NCBI RefSeq assembly: GCF_020615385.1
Contig: NZ_JAJAVB010000002.1
Coordinates: forward strand, 422,265 to 486,264
Direction: 5' to 3'
DNA from: Jiella soli
Lineage (GTDB): Bacteria > Pseudomonadota > Alphaproteobacteria > Rhizobiales > Rhizobiaceae
DNA length: 64,000 bases
The position numbers and the translations under genes were made by a program. Under the pieces are notes generated by a model, which saw nothing but the letters and a program-made list of their open reading frames with translations, was not told the origin of the DNA and ran no database searches. Shown piece by piece: positions 1 to 11,357 of this stretch (its first letter is position 1; each line of letters begins with the position of its first letter).

Positions 1-732
1 CTCGCCATCGTCGTCCGGGTCGCGATCACCCCGGATCTGGCGCCGCAGGCGCCGCGCATGGCTTGGCGCCACCGGCTGTCGACCATCCGCCGGGTCTGGG
101 GTGTCGTCCTTTTGTTTTCGCTGGTCATCGGCGGCATCTATCTCGGCTGGTTCTCGCCGACCGAGGCCGCCGCCGTCGGCGCCGTCGGAGCCTTCGCGCT
201 GGCGCTCCTGTCGGGCGAAATGGACCGCCAGGCGCTGTGGAGTTCGGTCACGGAAACCGCGGCGCTCACCGGCATGATCTTCTTCATCCTGATCGGCGCC
301 TCGCTGTTCAACTATTTCCTCGAGACCACCGGCGTGCCGGCGGCGCTGATCGCCGCGATCAAGGACACCGGTCTCGGACCTCTGGCCGTGCTCCTCCTGA
401 TCATCGCCTTCTACGTCGTTTTGGGATGCTTCATGGATTCCATGTCGATGATCCTCCTGACCGTTCCCTTCCTCGCCCCGGTGGCAGTGGAGATGGGCTA
501 CGACATGGTCTGGTTCGGCATCATCGTCGTCACGGTCGCCGAGATCGGGCTGATCACACCGCCGATCGGCATGAACCTGTTCGTCGTCCAGTCGACGGTC
601 CCGGGCATCACGCAACGCACCGTCATAGCCGGAATCCTTCCGTTCATCCTGGCGGATTTCGTCCGTCTTACGGTGATCGTCGCGCTGCCGATCCTGACGC
701 TCTGGCTTCCGTCGCGCATGTTCGCGGGCTGA
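1..732 (+). CDS. TRAP transporter large permease (DctM), C-terminal part
   Basis: This is the C-terminal 243 codons of a TRAP-family large membrane subunit; the frame is open to the first base, so the 5' part lies outside the window. DctM proteins form the 12-helix, sodium-coupled translocation subunit that works with a small DctQ and a periplasmic binding protein. Visible support is a string of hydrophobic helices, the segment GWFSPTEAAAVGAVGAF (a hallmark of the DctM fold) and the late motif GLITPPIGMNLFVVQ, which is nearly invariant in the family. The usual length is about 425-440 aa, so just over half is present. Its partners and substrate genes must lie to the left, so the substrate cannot be inferred. 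Confidence 0.9.
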   Translation, partial: LAIVVRVAITPDLAPQAPRMAWRHRLSTIRRVWGVVLLFSLVIGGIYLGWFSPTEAAAVGAVGAFALALLSGEMDRQALWSSVTETAALTGMIFFILIGASLFNYFLETTGVPAALIAAIKDTGLGPLAVLLLIIAFYVVLGCFMDSMSMILLTVPFLAPVAVEMGYDMVWFGIIVVTVAEIGLITPPIGMNLFVVQSTVPGITQRTVIAGILPFILADFVRLTVIVALPILTLWLPSRMFAG

Positions 733-805
733 AGCGTTTCGGTTTCTGTCAGAATCGAGGGAGGCTTCCGGTATTCCTAGCTTGAGATTCTCAATGTGCT
801 GGCTG

Positions 806-1090
806 GATGGAGGCCGGCATTCAAGGACAGCACCTCTATCTCATGATCTCCGCAAGCGGGTGTGTCGACGATCAGGCGCGTTTGCAGCGGCTTGAACGCA
901 AGGTGAAGGAACTCCGCCGGGCCAACGAGACCCCGCGCAAGGCATCGGCGTATTTTGCGATGGCGCGGCGTTGCGCTGGGTCCATTGGTTCAACAATCAC
1001 CGCCTCTTCGGACCGATCGGGCATATCCCGCCCGCCGAGGCCGAAGCCAGCTGTCATGCTGCACGCGGCAACCTCGCTAAGGCTGCATGA
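806..1090 (+). mobile_element. IS3-family transposase remnant (OrfA fragment joined to OrfB tail)
   Basis: About 285 bases carry two pieces of an IS3-group element in the usual OrfA/OrfB order but in different frames. From about 865 to 957 the frame starting at 807 reads RLERKVKELRRANE followed by RKASAYFA, the leucine-zipper end of IS3 OrfA. From about 964 to the stop at 1088-1090 another frame reads RWVHWFNNHRLFGPIG and then PPAEAEA, the extreme C-terminus of OrfB. The DDE catalytic core between them has been deleted. No terminal inverted repeats were recognised. It is a dead element and marks this border as a former insertion site. Confidence 0.7.
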
Positions 1091-1186
1091 CTTAAATGAA
1101 CGGGCCTCCGGAAAACCCGGGACGCTCCACTTCGTCGGTCGGCCGCGGGACCGAGCGTCTCGCTGTCCCGCGATCCTCCATCCCGG

Positions 1187-2254
1187 TCAGGCCGATTGCT
1201 TGGTGACGCGGCCGACGCCGGCAAGGTCGAGGTCGAGCACTATGCGCCCTTCGATCCTGCCTCCCTTCATATCTTCGAAGATCGCGTTGATGTCGGCGAG
1301 CGCTGCAGTTCTCACCTCGCACTTCACTTGGCCGGATGCAGCGAAGGCGATCGCCTCGTCGAGATCGCGCCGGGTGCCGACGATCGAGCCGCGCACTGTG
1401 ATCCGCTTCAGGACCACGTCGAAGATCGGTGTCGGGAAGTCTCCCGCCGGCAGTCCGACGAGCGCCACCGTTCCCTTTCGGCGCACCATGTGGAGCACCT
1501 GATTGAAGGCCGGGACGGAAACGGCCGTGACGAGAACGCCTTGGGCGCCGCCGCCGGTGATTTGAAGGACCTTCTCGATCGCGTCGGGAGCGGAGGCATC
1601 GACGGTGGCATCCGCGCCGGCTCGTTTCGCCAGTTCCAATTTGTCCTTGGCGATGTCGAGTGCGACGACCTTCAGCCCCATGGCCTTGGCATATTGCACG
1701 CCGACATGGCCGAGCCCGCCTATGCCGGAGATCGCGACCCATTCGCCGGGCTTCGCCTCGGTTTCCTTCAAGCCCTTGTACGTCGTCACGCCAGCACAAA
1801 GAATCGGCGCGATCTCGGCGAAGTCGACGTCCGCCGGCAGCCGGGCGGCGAAGGGCGCTGCGGCGATGACATATTCGGCAAAGCCGCCATTCACGCTGTA
1901 ACCGGTGTTGTGCTGGTGCTCGCACAGGGTTTCCCATCCGGTCTCGCAATATTCGCAGGAGCGGCAGGCGTCGTGCAGCCACGGCACGCCGACAGGATCG
2001 CCAATCCTCAGCTCGGTGACACCCTCGCCGAGCTTCACCACCGTTCCCACCACCTCGTGGCCGGGAATGAAGGGCAAGGACGGCTTCACCGGCCAGTCCC
2101 CCTTGGCGGCGTGGAGATCAGTGTGACAGACGCCGCAGGCCGCGACCTTCACCAGAACCTCGCCTGGCCCCGGTTTGGGAATCGGAACATCTTCAATGAC
2201 CAGGGGTGCATCAAACGAGCGAACCAAGGCGGCTTTCATCGTGTCGGTCATCAT
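1187..2254 (-). CDS. Zinc-dependent alcohol dehydrogenase (AdhP type)
   Basis: A 355-aa medium-chain dehydrogenase that interconverts an alcohol and an aldehyde with NAD(H) in the cytoplasm. Catalytic zinc ligands are visible at Cys43 (GVCHTD), His66-Glu67 (GHE) and Cys153 (ILCAG). Structural zinc cysteines lie at 97, 100, 103 and 111 (CRSCEYC region). The Rossmann motif GIGGLG is at 177-182. The ATG at 2254 is chosen over an in-frame start 45 bases upstream because AAGGAG sits at the right distance and family members start MKAAL soon after. The gene stands alone between two transposase remnants. Substrate is unknown; ethanol/AdhP-like activity is the family default. Confidence 0.9.
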   Translation of the reverse strand: MMTDTMKAALVRSFDAPLVIEDVPIPKPGPGEVLVKVAACGVCHTDLHAAKGDWPVKPSLPFIPGHEVVGTVVKLGEGVTELRIGDPVGVPWLHDACRSCEYCETGWETLCEHQHNTGYSVNGGFAEYVIAAAPFAARLPADVDFAEIAPILCAGVTTYKGLKETEAKPGEWVAISGIGGLGHVGVQYAKAMGLKVVALDIAKDKLELAKRAGADATVDASAPDAIEKVLQITGGGAQGVLVTAVSVPAFNQVLHMVRRKGTVALVGLPAGDFPTPIFDVVLKRITVRGSIVGTRRDLDEAIAFAASGQVKCEVRTAALADINAIFEDMKGGRIEGRIVLDLDLAGVGRVTKQSA

Positions 2255-2498
2255 CGAGCTCTCCTTCAAGGGCAGTCTCGTGGGTAACCGCCCTACCAAT
2301 CTGCGCCTTGATCCGGATCAAAGGCATCCGACCTGCCAGCCGTCTCATTCGGATGCCTTGATTTCCATCCGCTTCCAACGCGGTTCTGGAGCGCACCCCG
2401 TTCTGACCGGACAGGCGGCATAGCCGACAAGGCATAGGCTTCCGCCTATCAGGACGACTACGTCGAAAGCTCCTGACGACCCGTTTTCCCGGGTCGAA

Positions 2499-2711
2499 GT
2501 GATCACCTCCGTACAACGTCGGCGGCGATGGTCGACGGGCGAGATCTACGACGGCGGCTCGCGCAGCGATGCGGCACGGATCGGCGCCACCTTGCAGATC
2601 ATCCGCGACTGGGGAATGCGGTTCAACGCCCGCGGTCCCGATAGGCTGATCAACGGCACGGCGCCGGGCAACCGGCCGAATGCCCGGGCAGCGGGCCAAT
2701 CGCGAGGCACT
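2499..2711 (+). mobile_element. Transposase remnant (IS3/IS66-like start fused to IS630-like segment)
   Basis: An open stretch first encodes ITSVQRRRRWS, the typical opening of IS3/IS66-type OrfA proteins. It then switches directly to YDGGSRSDAARIG...LQIIRDW.MRFNARGP, the N-terminal helix-turn-helix part of IS630-family transposases, which fades out by about 2700. The join of two unrelated transposase starts suggests a nested insertion followed by deletion. It cannot encode an active enzyme. It fills most of the 457-base gap between adh and recQ; the rest (2255-2498) shows nothing recognisable. Confidence 0.6.
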
Positions 2712-4523
<1,812 letters not shown>

Positions 4524-4904
4524 TCGCGGCGAGAATCACGGGAGCGCCCTCCATAGCAGCTTCGTGCGGTTATGAACCCCGCCGCCTTCCTTGCCCGGAG
4601 ACCGATCGGCTTGAACCAAAGGCTTCGATCGGCACCGTCGCAAACCCGGCGTAACAGGCAGCTCCCGTCTCGGCCGGCGGAATGGCACCGATCGGCTGGG
4701 ACAGCCGGCGGCTATCGACCCCCTAGACGCATCCGGAGGCGGCAATCCCGAAAGCTTCGAAGCTGCACCGCGCCTGCCACGCCGCGGCGCGGCGATTTCC
4801 TTCGCGGTCGCGGTGGAGCCGGTTCGAGCTGCCTCTACAAAGTCGAAATCCATCTCCCGAGCTGCAAATGACGGTTGGGGCCGCGCTGCGCTGCCGCTCC
4901 CGCC
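4524..4904. other. Intergenic gap without recognised feature
   Basis: A 381-base stretch between the start of recQ and the stop of hpaI. Open frames on both strands have no recognisable protein similarity and no convincing ribosome-binding site. It presumably holds the recQ promoter and the 3' end of the hpa transcript, but no clear terminator hairpin with a T-run was seen. Confidence 0.5.
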
Positions 4905-5705
4905 TTAGTAGCCGCCGCTCTTGCCAGGCTCTTTGCCGTCCTGCTTGAATCGGCGCAGGAGGTCGGCGCCGCCGCGCATCAGGAGCGAGACGTCGGTGCC
5001 GACGGCGACGAAATCGGTGCCGAGGCCAAGAACCGCATCGGCGAAATCGAAGGTGGTCGCCAGCGTGCCGGAGGCCCTTCCGGTCGCCTTGATGCGGTTC
5101 AGCCCGTCTTCCACCGCCGCCCGCACGTCCCGATAGGCGGGATTGCCGAGGTGACCCATATCTGCAGCAAGGTCCGACGGACCGATGAACAACCCGTCGA
5201 CGCCTTCCACCGCGGCGATCTCCTCGATCGCCGCGAGGCCCTTCAGCGTCTCGATCTGGAGGAGAAGGCAGATCTCGTCATTTGCTGTCGGAAGATAGTC
5301 GGTGACGCGGTTGAAGCCGGAGGCCCGGGCAAGCGCCGCACCCACACCTCTGATACCGTGCGGCGGGTAGCGCGTCGCACGCACCAATTCGCGAGCCTGT
5401 TCAGCGCCCTCCACCATGGGAATCAGCAACGTCTGGGCGCCGATATCCAGCACCTGCTTGATCAGCCACGTCTCGCCGATCGGCAGCCGCACGACCGGAT
5501 GGGACGAGGAGGTCGCCACCGCCTGGAGCTGCGAAAGCAGCAGCGGCACGTCGTTCGGTGCGTGCTCTCCATCGAGGAGCAGCCACTCGAAGCCGAGGCC
5601 GGCCACGACTTCCGCCGAATAGGGATTGGCGAGGGCCACCCAGAGGCCGATCTGGGCACTGCCGCTTTTCAGTCGCTGTTTGAAGGCGTTGGTCGGGGCG
5701 GGCAT
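4905..5705 (-). CDS. hpaI: 4-hydroxy-2-oxoheptane-1,7-dioate aldolase HpaI
   Basis: A 266-aa class II, metal-dependent HpcH/HpaI aldolase. It catalyses the last step of the homoprotocatechuate pathway, splitting 4-hydroxy-2-oxoheptanedioate into pyruvate and succinate semialdehyde. Family signatures visible are GLWVALANPYSAE near the N-terminus, GFEWLLLDGEHAPND, the metal-site glutamate in LLLQIET and the aspartate in GLFIGPSDLAADMG. Length equals that of characterised HpaI (about 260-267 aa). The gene is last in the hpaFEDGHI run. Its ATG lies 9 bases after the hpaH stop, with the ribosome-binding site overlapping that stop. No succinate semialdehyde dehydrogenase is adjacent. Confidence 0.95.
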   Translation of the reverse strand: MPAPTNAFKQRLKSGSAQIGLWVALANPYSAEVVAGLGFEWLLLDGEHAPNDVPLLLSQLQAVATSSSHPVVRLPIGETWLIKQVLDIGAQTLLIPMVEGAEQARELVRATRYPPHGIRGVGAALARASGFNRVTDYLPTANDEICLLLQIETLKGLAAIEEIAAVEGVDGLFIGPSDLAADMGHLGNPAYRDVRAAVEDGLNRIKATGRASGTLATTFDFADAVLGLGTDFVAVGTDVSLLMRGGADLLRRFKQDGKEPGKSGGY

Positions 5706-5714
5706 GGCCGATCC

Positions 5715-6521
5715 TCACTCGAAATGCAGGCTGACCGACCCGTAGGGGCCGAAATCGGCGCTGATCGTGTCGCCATGGCGCGCCTCGATCGGCCGGATGA
5801 AGGAGCCCGACAGGACGACCTCGCCTGCCGCGATCTTCGAGCCGTATTCGGCCAGGCGATTGGCGAGCCAGACGATGCCGGTGCCGGGATGGTTGAGAAC
5901 GCCGGCGCCGAGCCCGGTCTCCTCGACCTCGGCATTGCGCGAGACAATGGCGCCGATCCAGCGCATGTCGGCGTCCAGCGGACGCACCGGCCGGCCACCC
6001 ATGGCGATGCCGCCATTGGCGGCATTGTCGGAGATCGTGTCGAAGATCGTCCGCGCCTTGCCGGTCGCCGGGTCCGAACGCACGACCCGCGTATCGAGGA
6101 TTTCCAGCGCCGGCACGATGTAGTCGGTGGCGTTGAGAACGTCGAACAGCGTCACGCCCGGGCCTTCGAGAGGCGCCTTCATGACGAAGGCGATCTCGGC
6201 CTCGACGCGCGGCTGAATGAAGCGATCGGCGGGAATACGACTGCCGTCGGCAAAGAACATGTCGTCGAAGAGGACGCCGGAATCCGGCGTCGTGATGTTC
6301 AGCGCCGACTGCATCGCCTTCGAGGTGAGGCCGATCTTCCAGCCCTTTCGAACAAGCCCCGCCGCTTCCTTGCGCTTCACCAGCGCGCCTTGAACCCGGT
6401 AGGCCTCCTTCAGGCCGGCCTCGGGAAAGCGCTGGCTGAGAAGCGGAATCTGGGTCCGCGTACGCTCGGCCTGGAACAAATCCTCGGCCATGCTCTCCAG
6501 GTCTTCGTCCCTGATGCTCAT
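5715..6521 (-). CDS. hpaH: 2-oxo-hepta-3-ene-1,7-dioate hydratase HpaH
   Basis: A 268-aa hydratase of the MhpD/HpaH (FAA-related) fold that adds water to 2-oxohept-3-enedioate to give the HpaI substrate. Diagnostic segments are GWKIGLTSKAMQ, the metal-ligand stretch RVEAEIAFVM and the late GTGIVWLANRLAEYG. Length matches E. coli HpaH (267 aa). Its ATG overlaps the stop of the upstream FAA gene as ATGA, so the two are almost certainly translationally coupled. hpaI follows after 9 bases. Confidence 0.94.
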   Translation of the reverse strand: MSIRDEDLESMAEDLFQAERTRTQIPLLSQRFPEAGLKEAYRVQGALVKRKEAAGLVRKGWKIGLTSKAMQSALNITTPDSGVLFDDMFFADGSRIPADRFIQPRVEAEIAFVMKAPLEGPGVTLFDVLNATDYIVPALEILDTRVVRSDPATGKARTIFDTISDNAANGGIAMGGRPVRPLDADMRWIGAIVSRNAEVEETGLGAGVLNHPGTGIVWLANRLAEYGSKIAAGEVVLSGSFIRPIEARHGDTISADFGPYGSVSLHFE

Positions 6522-7399
6522 GACGACTGCGCCTCGCCTTCGTCGACGACGCCGTTGATGAGCGTTCCAAGCCCGGTGGCGGACACTTCCACGGTATCGC
6601 CCGGCTTCAGCCAGACCGGCGGATCGAGCCGCGCACCCGCGCCGGTCGGCGTGCCGGTGACGATCATGTCACCGGGAACGAGCGTGGTGAAGGTGGAGAT
6701 GTAGCTGATGATCTTTCTGAAGGAGAAGATCATCCGCGACGTGCGATCGCTCTGACGCAGCTCGCCATTGACCCTGGTCGTCAGCTCGATGTCGGCAATT
6801 TGCTCTTCGCCGGTGAAGGGCACGAACCACGGACCGATCGAGCCGCTGCCGTCGAAGTTCTTGCCCTGGGTGACGTTGAACTTCGCATGCCGCACCCAGT
6901 CGCGGAGCGTGCCCTCGTCGCAAAGGCTGAGGCCCACGATATGGGACAGCGCGTCGCGCTCGGCGATATGGCGGCCGGACTTGCCGATGACGACGACGAT
7001 CTCGCCTTCATAATCCAGTTGCTCGGAGGCCTTGGGCCGGGTCAGCGGCACGTTGTGGCCGACGAAGGAGCGCGCGAACCGCGGAAACAGCGAGGGGTTG
7101 GGCGGGGCCGTCTGGCCGTCCTTGTATTCGGCGTTGCGGTCGGGAAAGTTCACCCCGACGCAGATGATCTTCTCGGCGCTCGGAACCGGGATATCGAAGG
7201 TGATGTCCCCCTCGCCCATGTCGGGCGACAGCCCCTCTCCGACCTGGACCAGCCGGTCGATCCCACCGGCCTCGACGGCGGTGCGCAGGTCGCGCCACTC
7301 GCTGCCATGGCGGGCCGACAGATCGACGATCCCGCCTTCCTTGGCGAGGCCGTATCCGCGCTTGCCATCGGCAATGAAGCTCAAGAGCCGTGATGTCAT
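6518..7399 (-). CDS. Fumarylacetoacetate hydrolase-family protein, HpaG-like decarboxylase/isomerase
   Basis: A 293-aa single-domain FAA-family protein. Metal ligands are in the segment DYEGEIVVVIGKSG and the following CDEGTLRDW; the C-terminal VTGTPTGAGARLDPP is also typical. In this position the expected job is decarboxylation of 5-oxo-pent-3-ene-1,2,5-tricarboxylate between HpaF and HpaH. E. coli HpaG is a two-domain, roughly 430-aa bifunctional protein. Here one domain plus a separate HpaF seem to share the work; this is inference from context. The ATG at 7399 has an ACGGAG site 8 bases upstream and is preferred to a GTG 9 bases earlier. Confidence 0.85.
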   Translation of the reverse strand: MTSRLLSFIADGKRGYGLAKEGGIVDLSARHGSEWRDLRTAVEAGGIDRLVQVGEGLSPDMGEGDITFDIPVPSAEKIICVGVNFPDRNAEYKDGQTAPPNPSLFPRFARSFVGHNVPLTRPKASEQLDYEGEIVVVIGKSGRHIAERDALSHIVGLSLCDEGTLRDWVRHAKFNVTQGKNFDGSGSIGPWFVPFTGEEQIADIELTTRVNGELRQSDRTSRMIFSFRKIISYISTFTTLVPGDMIVTGTPTGAGARLDPPVWLKPGDTVEVSATGLGTLINGVVDEGEAQSS

Positions 7400-7418
7400 G
7401 AGGCGCACTCCGTTACCG

Positions 7419-8408
7419 TCACGGCGCGATGATCGGCTGTGCGGCGAGCTGGGAATCCTTCACCTTTGCCCCCGCGAAGAGCGATCCCTCCTCGAACCAG
7501 GAGCGCGGCGCCGGAGCGCCCCAAAGGGTCTGGCGCTGCGGGTCCTTCAGATCCCACTTGATCGGCTCGAGATCCGGATCGACGGTCTGATAGTCCGAAC
7601 AGTAGATCTCGATGCGGTGTCCGTCGGGATCGCGGATGTAGAGGAAGAAGGCGTTCGAGATGCCGTGGCGGCCGGGGCCGCGCTCGATGTTCTTCAGCCA
7701 GCCGGTGGTCGACATCAGGTCGAGCAAATCGATGATGGCGAGCGGGGTCGGCACCCAGAAGGCGGTGTGATGAAGGCGCGGGCCGCGGCCATTGGTGAAG
7801 GCGATGTCGTGAACGCCGCCCTTGCGGTGCGCCCAGGCGGCCCAGAGCTTCCCAGTCTCTTCGTCCTCGGTGTATTCGGTCACCCGGAAACCGAGCTCGT
7901 TATAGAAGGCGACGGATTCGTCGACATTCGGCGAGAAACAGTTGAAATGGTCGATCCGAAGCGGCCGGACGCCGTGATAAAGCTCGTATTTCTGGTGGAT
8001 CGGAGGGAGGCGGTCCATCTTGCAGTAGAATTCCAGCGGCACGCCGTGCGGATCGCGGGTCTGGAAGGTCTTGCCCTGATAGGGGCGCTCCACCCATTCG
8101 ACAGGCAGATCAAGGCCCCTGAAGAAGCCCTCCGCCTTGTCGAGATTCTCTTCGTCATAGACCTTGAAGCCGAGATGCCGGGCCTCGCCCGCGGTACCGT
8201 CCGTTGCCTTGCGCAGGACGACGCAGTGATGGCCGCGCTCTTCGAGTGCTCTCAGATAGATCACTTCGTCCGTCTCGTCGGTGACTTGAAGACCGAGGGT
8301 ATCGACGTAGAAGGACCGCGACTTCGCCAGGTCGCTGACGAGGAATTCGACGTGGCTGAGGCGCACGATGTTGAAGGGCGGGTAGAGTTGCGGCTTTGGA
8401 ATGGGCAT
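7419..8408 (-). CDS. hpaD: 3,4-dihydroxyphenylacetate 2,3-dioxygenase (homoprotocatechuate dioxygenase)
   Basis: A 329-aa type I extradiol ring-cleavage dioxygenase of the VOC superfamily. It opens homoprotocatechuate at the meta position to 5-carboxymethyl-2-hydroxymuconate semialdehyde. The 2-His-1-Glu metal triad is visible as His154 (RIDHFN), His214 (LHHTAFW) and Glu267 (HRIEIYC). The second-shell His200 and Tyr257 also fall where they do in the Brevibacterium HPCD/Arthrobacter MndD group. This is not the unrelated E. coli HpaD fold. The frame stays open far upstream into hpaE. The start at 8408 is set by GGAGGAA five bases upstream and by the family N-terminus. Metal (Fe or Mn) cannot be told from sequence. 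Confidence 0.95.
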   Translation of the reverse strand: MPIPKPQLYPPFNIVRLSHVEFLVSDLAKSRSFYVDTLGLQVTDETDEVIYLRALEERGHHCVVLRKATDGTAGEARHLGFKVYDEENLDKAEGFFRGLDLPVEWVERPYQGKTFQTRDPHGVPLEFYCKMDRLPPIHQKYELYHGVRPLRIDHFNCFSPNVDESVAFYNELGFRVTEYTEDEETGKLWAAWAHRKGGVHDIAFTNGRGPRLHHTAFWVPTPLAIIDLLDLMSTTGWLKNIERGPGRHGISNAFFLYIRDPDGHRIEIYCSDYQTVDPDLEPIKWDLKDPQRQTLWGAPAPRSWFEEGSLFAGAKVKDSQLAAQPIIAP

Positions 8409-8494
8409 CGTGGTTCCTCCCGGTGAGCGAACCCGCCCAGCCTTGGCTTCGGGCGGCTCGCTCCGTTTGACGTATCGACTGGTTCCGGCCGCGC

Positions 8495-10012
<1,518 letters not shown>

Positions 10013-10125
10013 GACGCTTTCCTCTATCGATCGCGCACGCGGCCTGGCTTCGGGTTCGCGCGCCGCCTTGTTCTGTTCATCTTCGCCGCGGCCCCGCCGA
10101 TGCGCGGTCTCGGCCGACAGGCGGT

Positions 10126-10524
10126 TCAGCCCTTGGACGCGGGCTCCCGCAGCCGGGCATGCATGGCGTTCTTCTTCCAGCTGAGCACCGGGTCGATCTC
10201 GCGGATCTCCAGCGACAGCGCGAAATGCGGCGTGTCGAAGAGCGGCTCCAGATGCCGCTGCGCCGCCGCGAAGATCGTCTTCCCGGCCCGCTTCTTCTCG
10301 TCGTCGCTGCGCCCGACGCCAATCCGGAAGCTCATGTCGAGAAAGGCGTTGTCGGGCAGTTCGTCGGCAATCGCATAGGTCTCGCAGGAGATCGCACGCA
10401 CACGCACCGCGCCGGTTTCGAACAGTCCGGTTTCCAGCACCGCCGTCTTGAGCACATGGCAGAGCGCCGTAAGGTCGGCCTTCGCCGAGAGATTGGCCGA
10501 ATGTTCGAGAATGAGATGAGGCAT
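10126..10524 (-). CDS. hpaF: 5-carboxymethyl-2-hydroxymuconate delta-isomerase
   Basis: A 132-aa member of the CHMI/tautomerase superfamily, which isomerises 5-carboxymethyl-2-hydroxymuconate to its oxo form. The protein starts MPHLILEHSANL, so removal of Met leaves the catalytic N-terminal proline; the HSANL segment is characteristic. Length agrees with E. coli HpaF (126 aa). It is the first gene of the ring-cleavage block. A perfect TTAAC-N2-GTTAA inverted repeat lies 22 bases upstream of the ATG, pointing to a regulated promoter inside the longer liv-hpa gene run. Confidence 0.93.
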   Translation of the reverse strand: MPHLILEHSANLSAKADLTALCHVLKTAVLETGLFETGAVRVRAISCETYAIADELPDNAFLDMSFRIGVGRSDDEKKRAGKTIFAAAQRHLEPLFDTPHFALSLEIREIDPVLSWKKNAMHARLREPASKG

Positions 10525-10545
10525 CGGTCTCGTACCGCCCGTTTG

Positions 10546-10557
10546 TTAACGTGTTAA
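10546..10557. promoter_or_regulatory. Putative HpaR operator upstream of hpaF
   Basis: TTAAC-GT-GTTAA is a perfect 5+2+5 inverted repeat 22 bases before the hpaF ATG. A TTGACG hexamer (minus strand, 10575-10580) could be the -35 element, which would put the -10 region under the repeat, as expected for repression. Near-identical sites occur at 15600, 24592 and 17156. Assignment to the MarR-type HpaR encoded nearby is inference. Confidence 0.6.
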
Positions 10558-10601
10558 ATATATTGCCCGAGGTTCGTCAAGTCGGAATCGCGACGAAAGC
10601 T

Positions 10602-11357
10602 TCAGGCGGCTTCGTGGCCCTTGCCGAAACCGAGATAGGTTTCGATCAGGCGGGCATCGGAGAGAAGCGAGGCAGCGTCGGCCTCCATGGCGACGCGGCC
10701 CTGTTCGAGCACATAGCCATAGTCGGCGATCTTCAGGACGGCGCGGGCGTTCTGCTCGACGATGAGGATCGAGACACCAGACCGGCAAAGTTCGGCAACC
10801 GTCTCCAGCACTTCTGCAACGATGAGGGGTGCAAGGCCGAGGCTCGGCTCGTCCAGCATCAGCAAGCGCGGCCGGGCCATCAGCGCCCGCGCGATCGCCA
10901 GCATCTGCCGCTCCCCGCCCGACAACGTGCCGGCCAGCTGGTTATGCCGTTCTTTCAGTCGCGGAAAGCGCTGATAGGCGGCTTCCAGGTCGGCCTCCAC
11001 GGCGCTCTTCGGGTCATGGCGGCGCGAATAGGCGCCGAGAGCGAGATTGTCGGCAACGCTCATCTCCGCGAACAGCTCGCGCTTTTCCGACACGAGACAG
11101 AGGCCCTCGCGCAGCCTGGACTCGACCGGCAACGCAGCGACGTCGCGGCCGTCGAGGCGAACGCTTCCTTGGGCCGGCAGGAGACCCATCAGCGCGTTCA
11201 GGAGCGTCGACTTGCCGGCACCGTTCGGGCCGATGACCGAGACGATCTTCCCCTTCGGCACATCCAGCGAGACGCCGGCCACGGCCTCGACCGGGCCGTA
11301 GGAGACATGCAAGTCAGAGACCGCAAGAAGCGCCTGATCGATCATGTCGTCCCTCAT
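10602..11357 (-). CDS. Liv-type ABC transporter ATP-binding protein (LivF-like)
   Basis: A 251-aa ATPase of the branched-chain/aromatic acid (HAAT) ABC family. Walker [10 protein letters not shown], the signature LSGGERQMLAIARALMARP and Walker B LLMLDEPSLGL are all present. The C-terminal segment LIETYLGFG is typical of LivF. The ATG overlaps the stop of the fused permease-ATPase as ATGA. With the three genes upstream it makes a complete importer. Placement between hpaR and hpaFEDGHI suggests uptake of 4-hydroxyphenylacetate or a related aromatic acid rather than leucine; this is inference from context. Confidence 0.92.
   Translation of the reverse strand: MRDDMIDQALLAVSDLHVSYGPVEAVAGVSLDVPKGKIVSVIGPNGAGKSTLLNALMGLLPAQGSVRLDGRDVAALPVESRLREGLCLVSEKRELFAEMSVADNLALGAYSRRHDPKSAVEADLEAAYQRFPRLKERHNQLAGTLSGGERQMLAIARALMARPRLLMLDEPSLGLAPLIVAEVLETVAELCRSGVSILIVEQNARAVLKIADYGYVLEQGRVAMEADAASLLSDARLIETYLGFGKGHEAA

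Noticed and set aside
807-1502. 231-codon plus-strand frame
   Set aside because: Only the first 50 codons resemble IS3 OrfA. The rest runs through the transposase tail in the wrong frame and then opposite the alcohol dehydrogenase.
8409-8494. GC-rich imperfect hairpin between hpaE and hpaD considered as a terminator
   Set aside because: No T-run, and the downstream hpa genes belong to the same functional unit. More likely an mRNA-processing structure, too weak to call.
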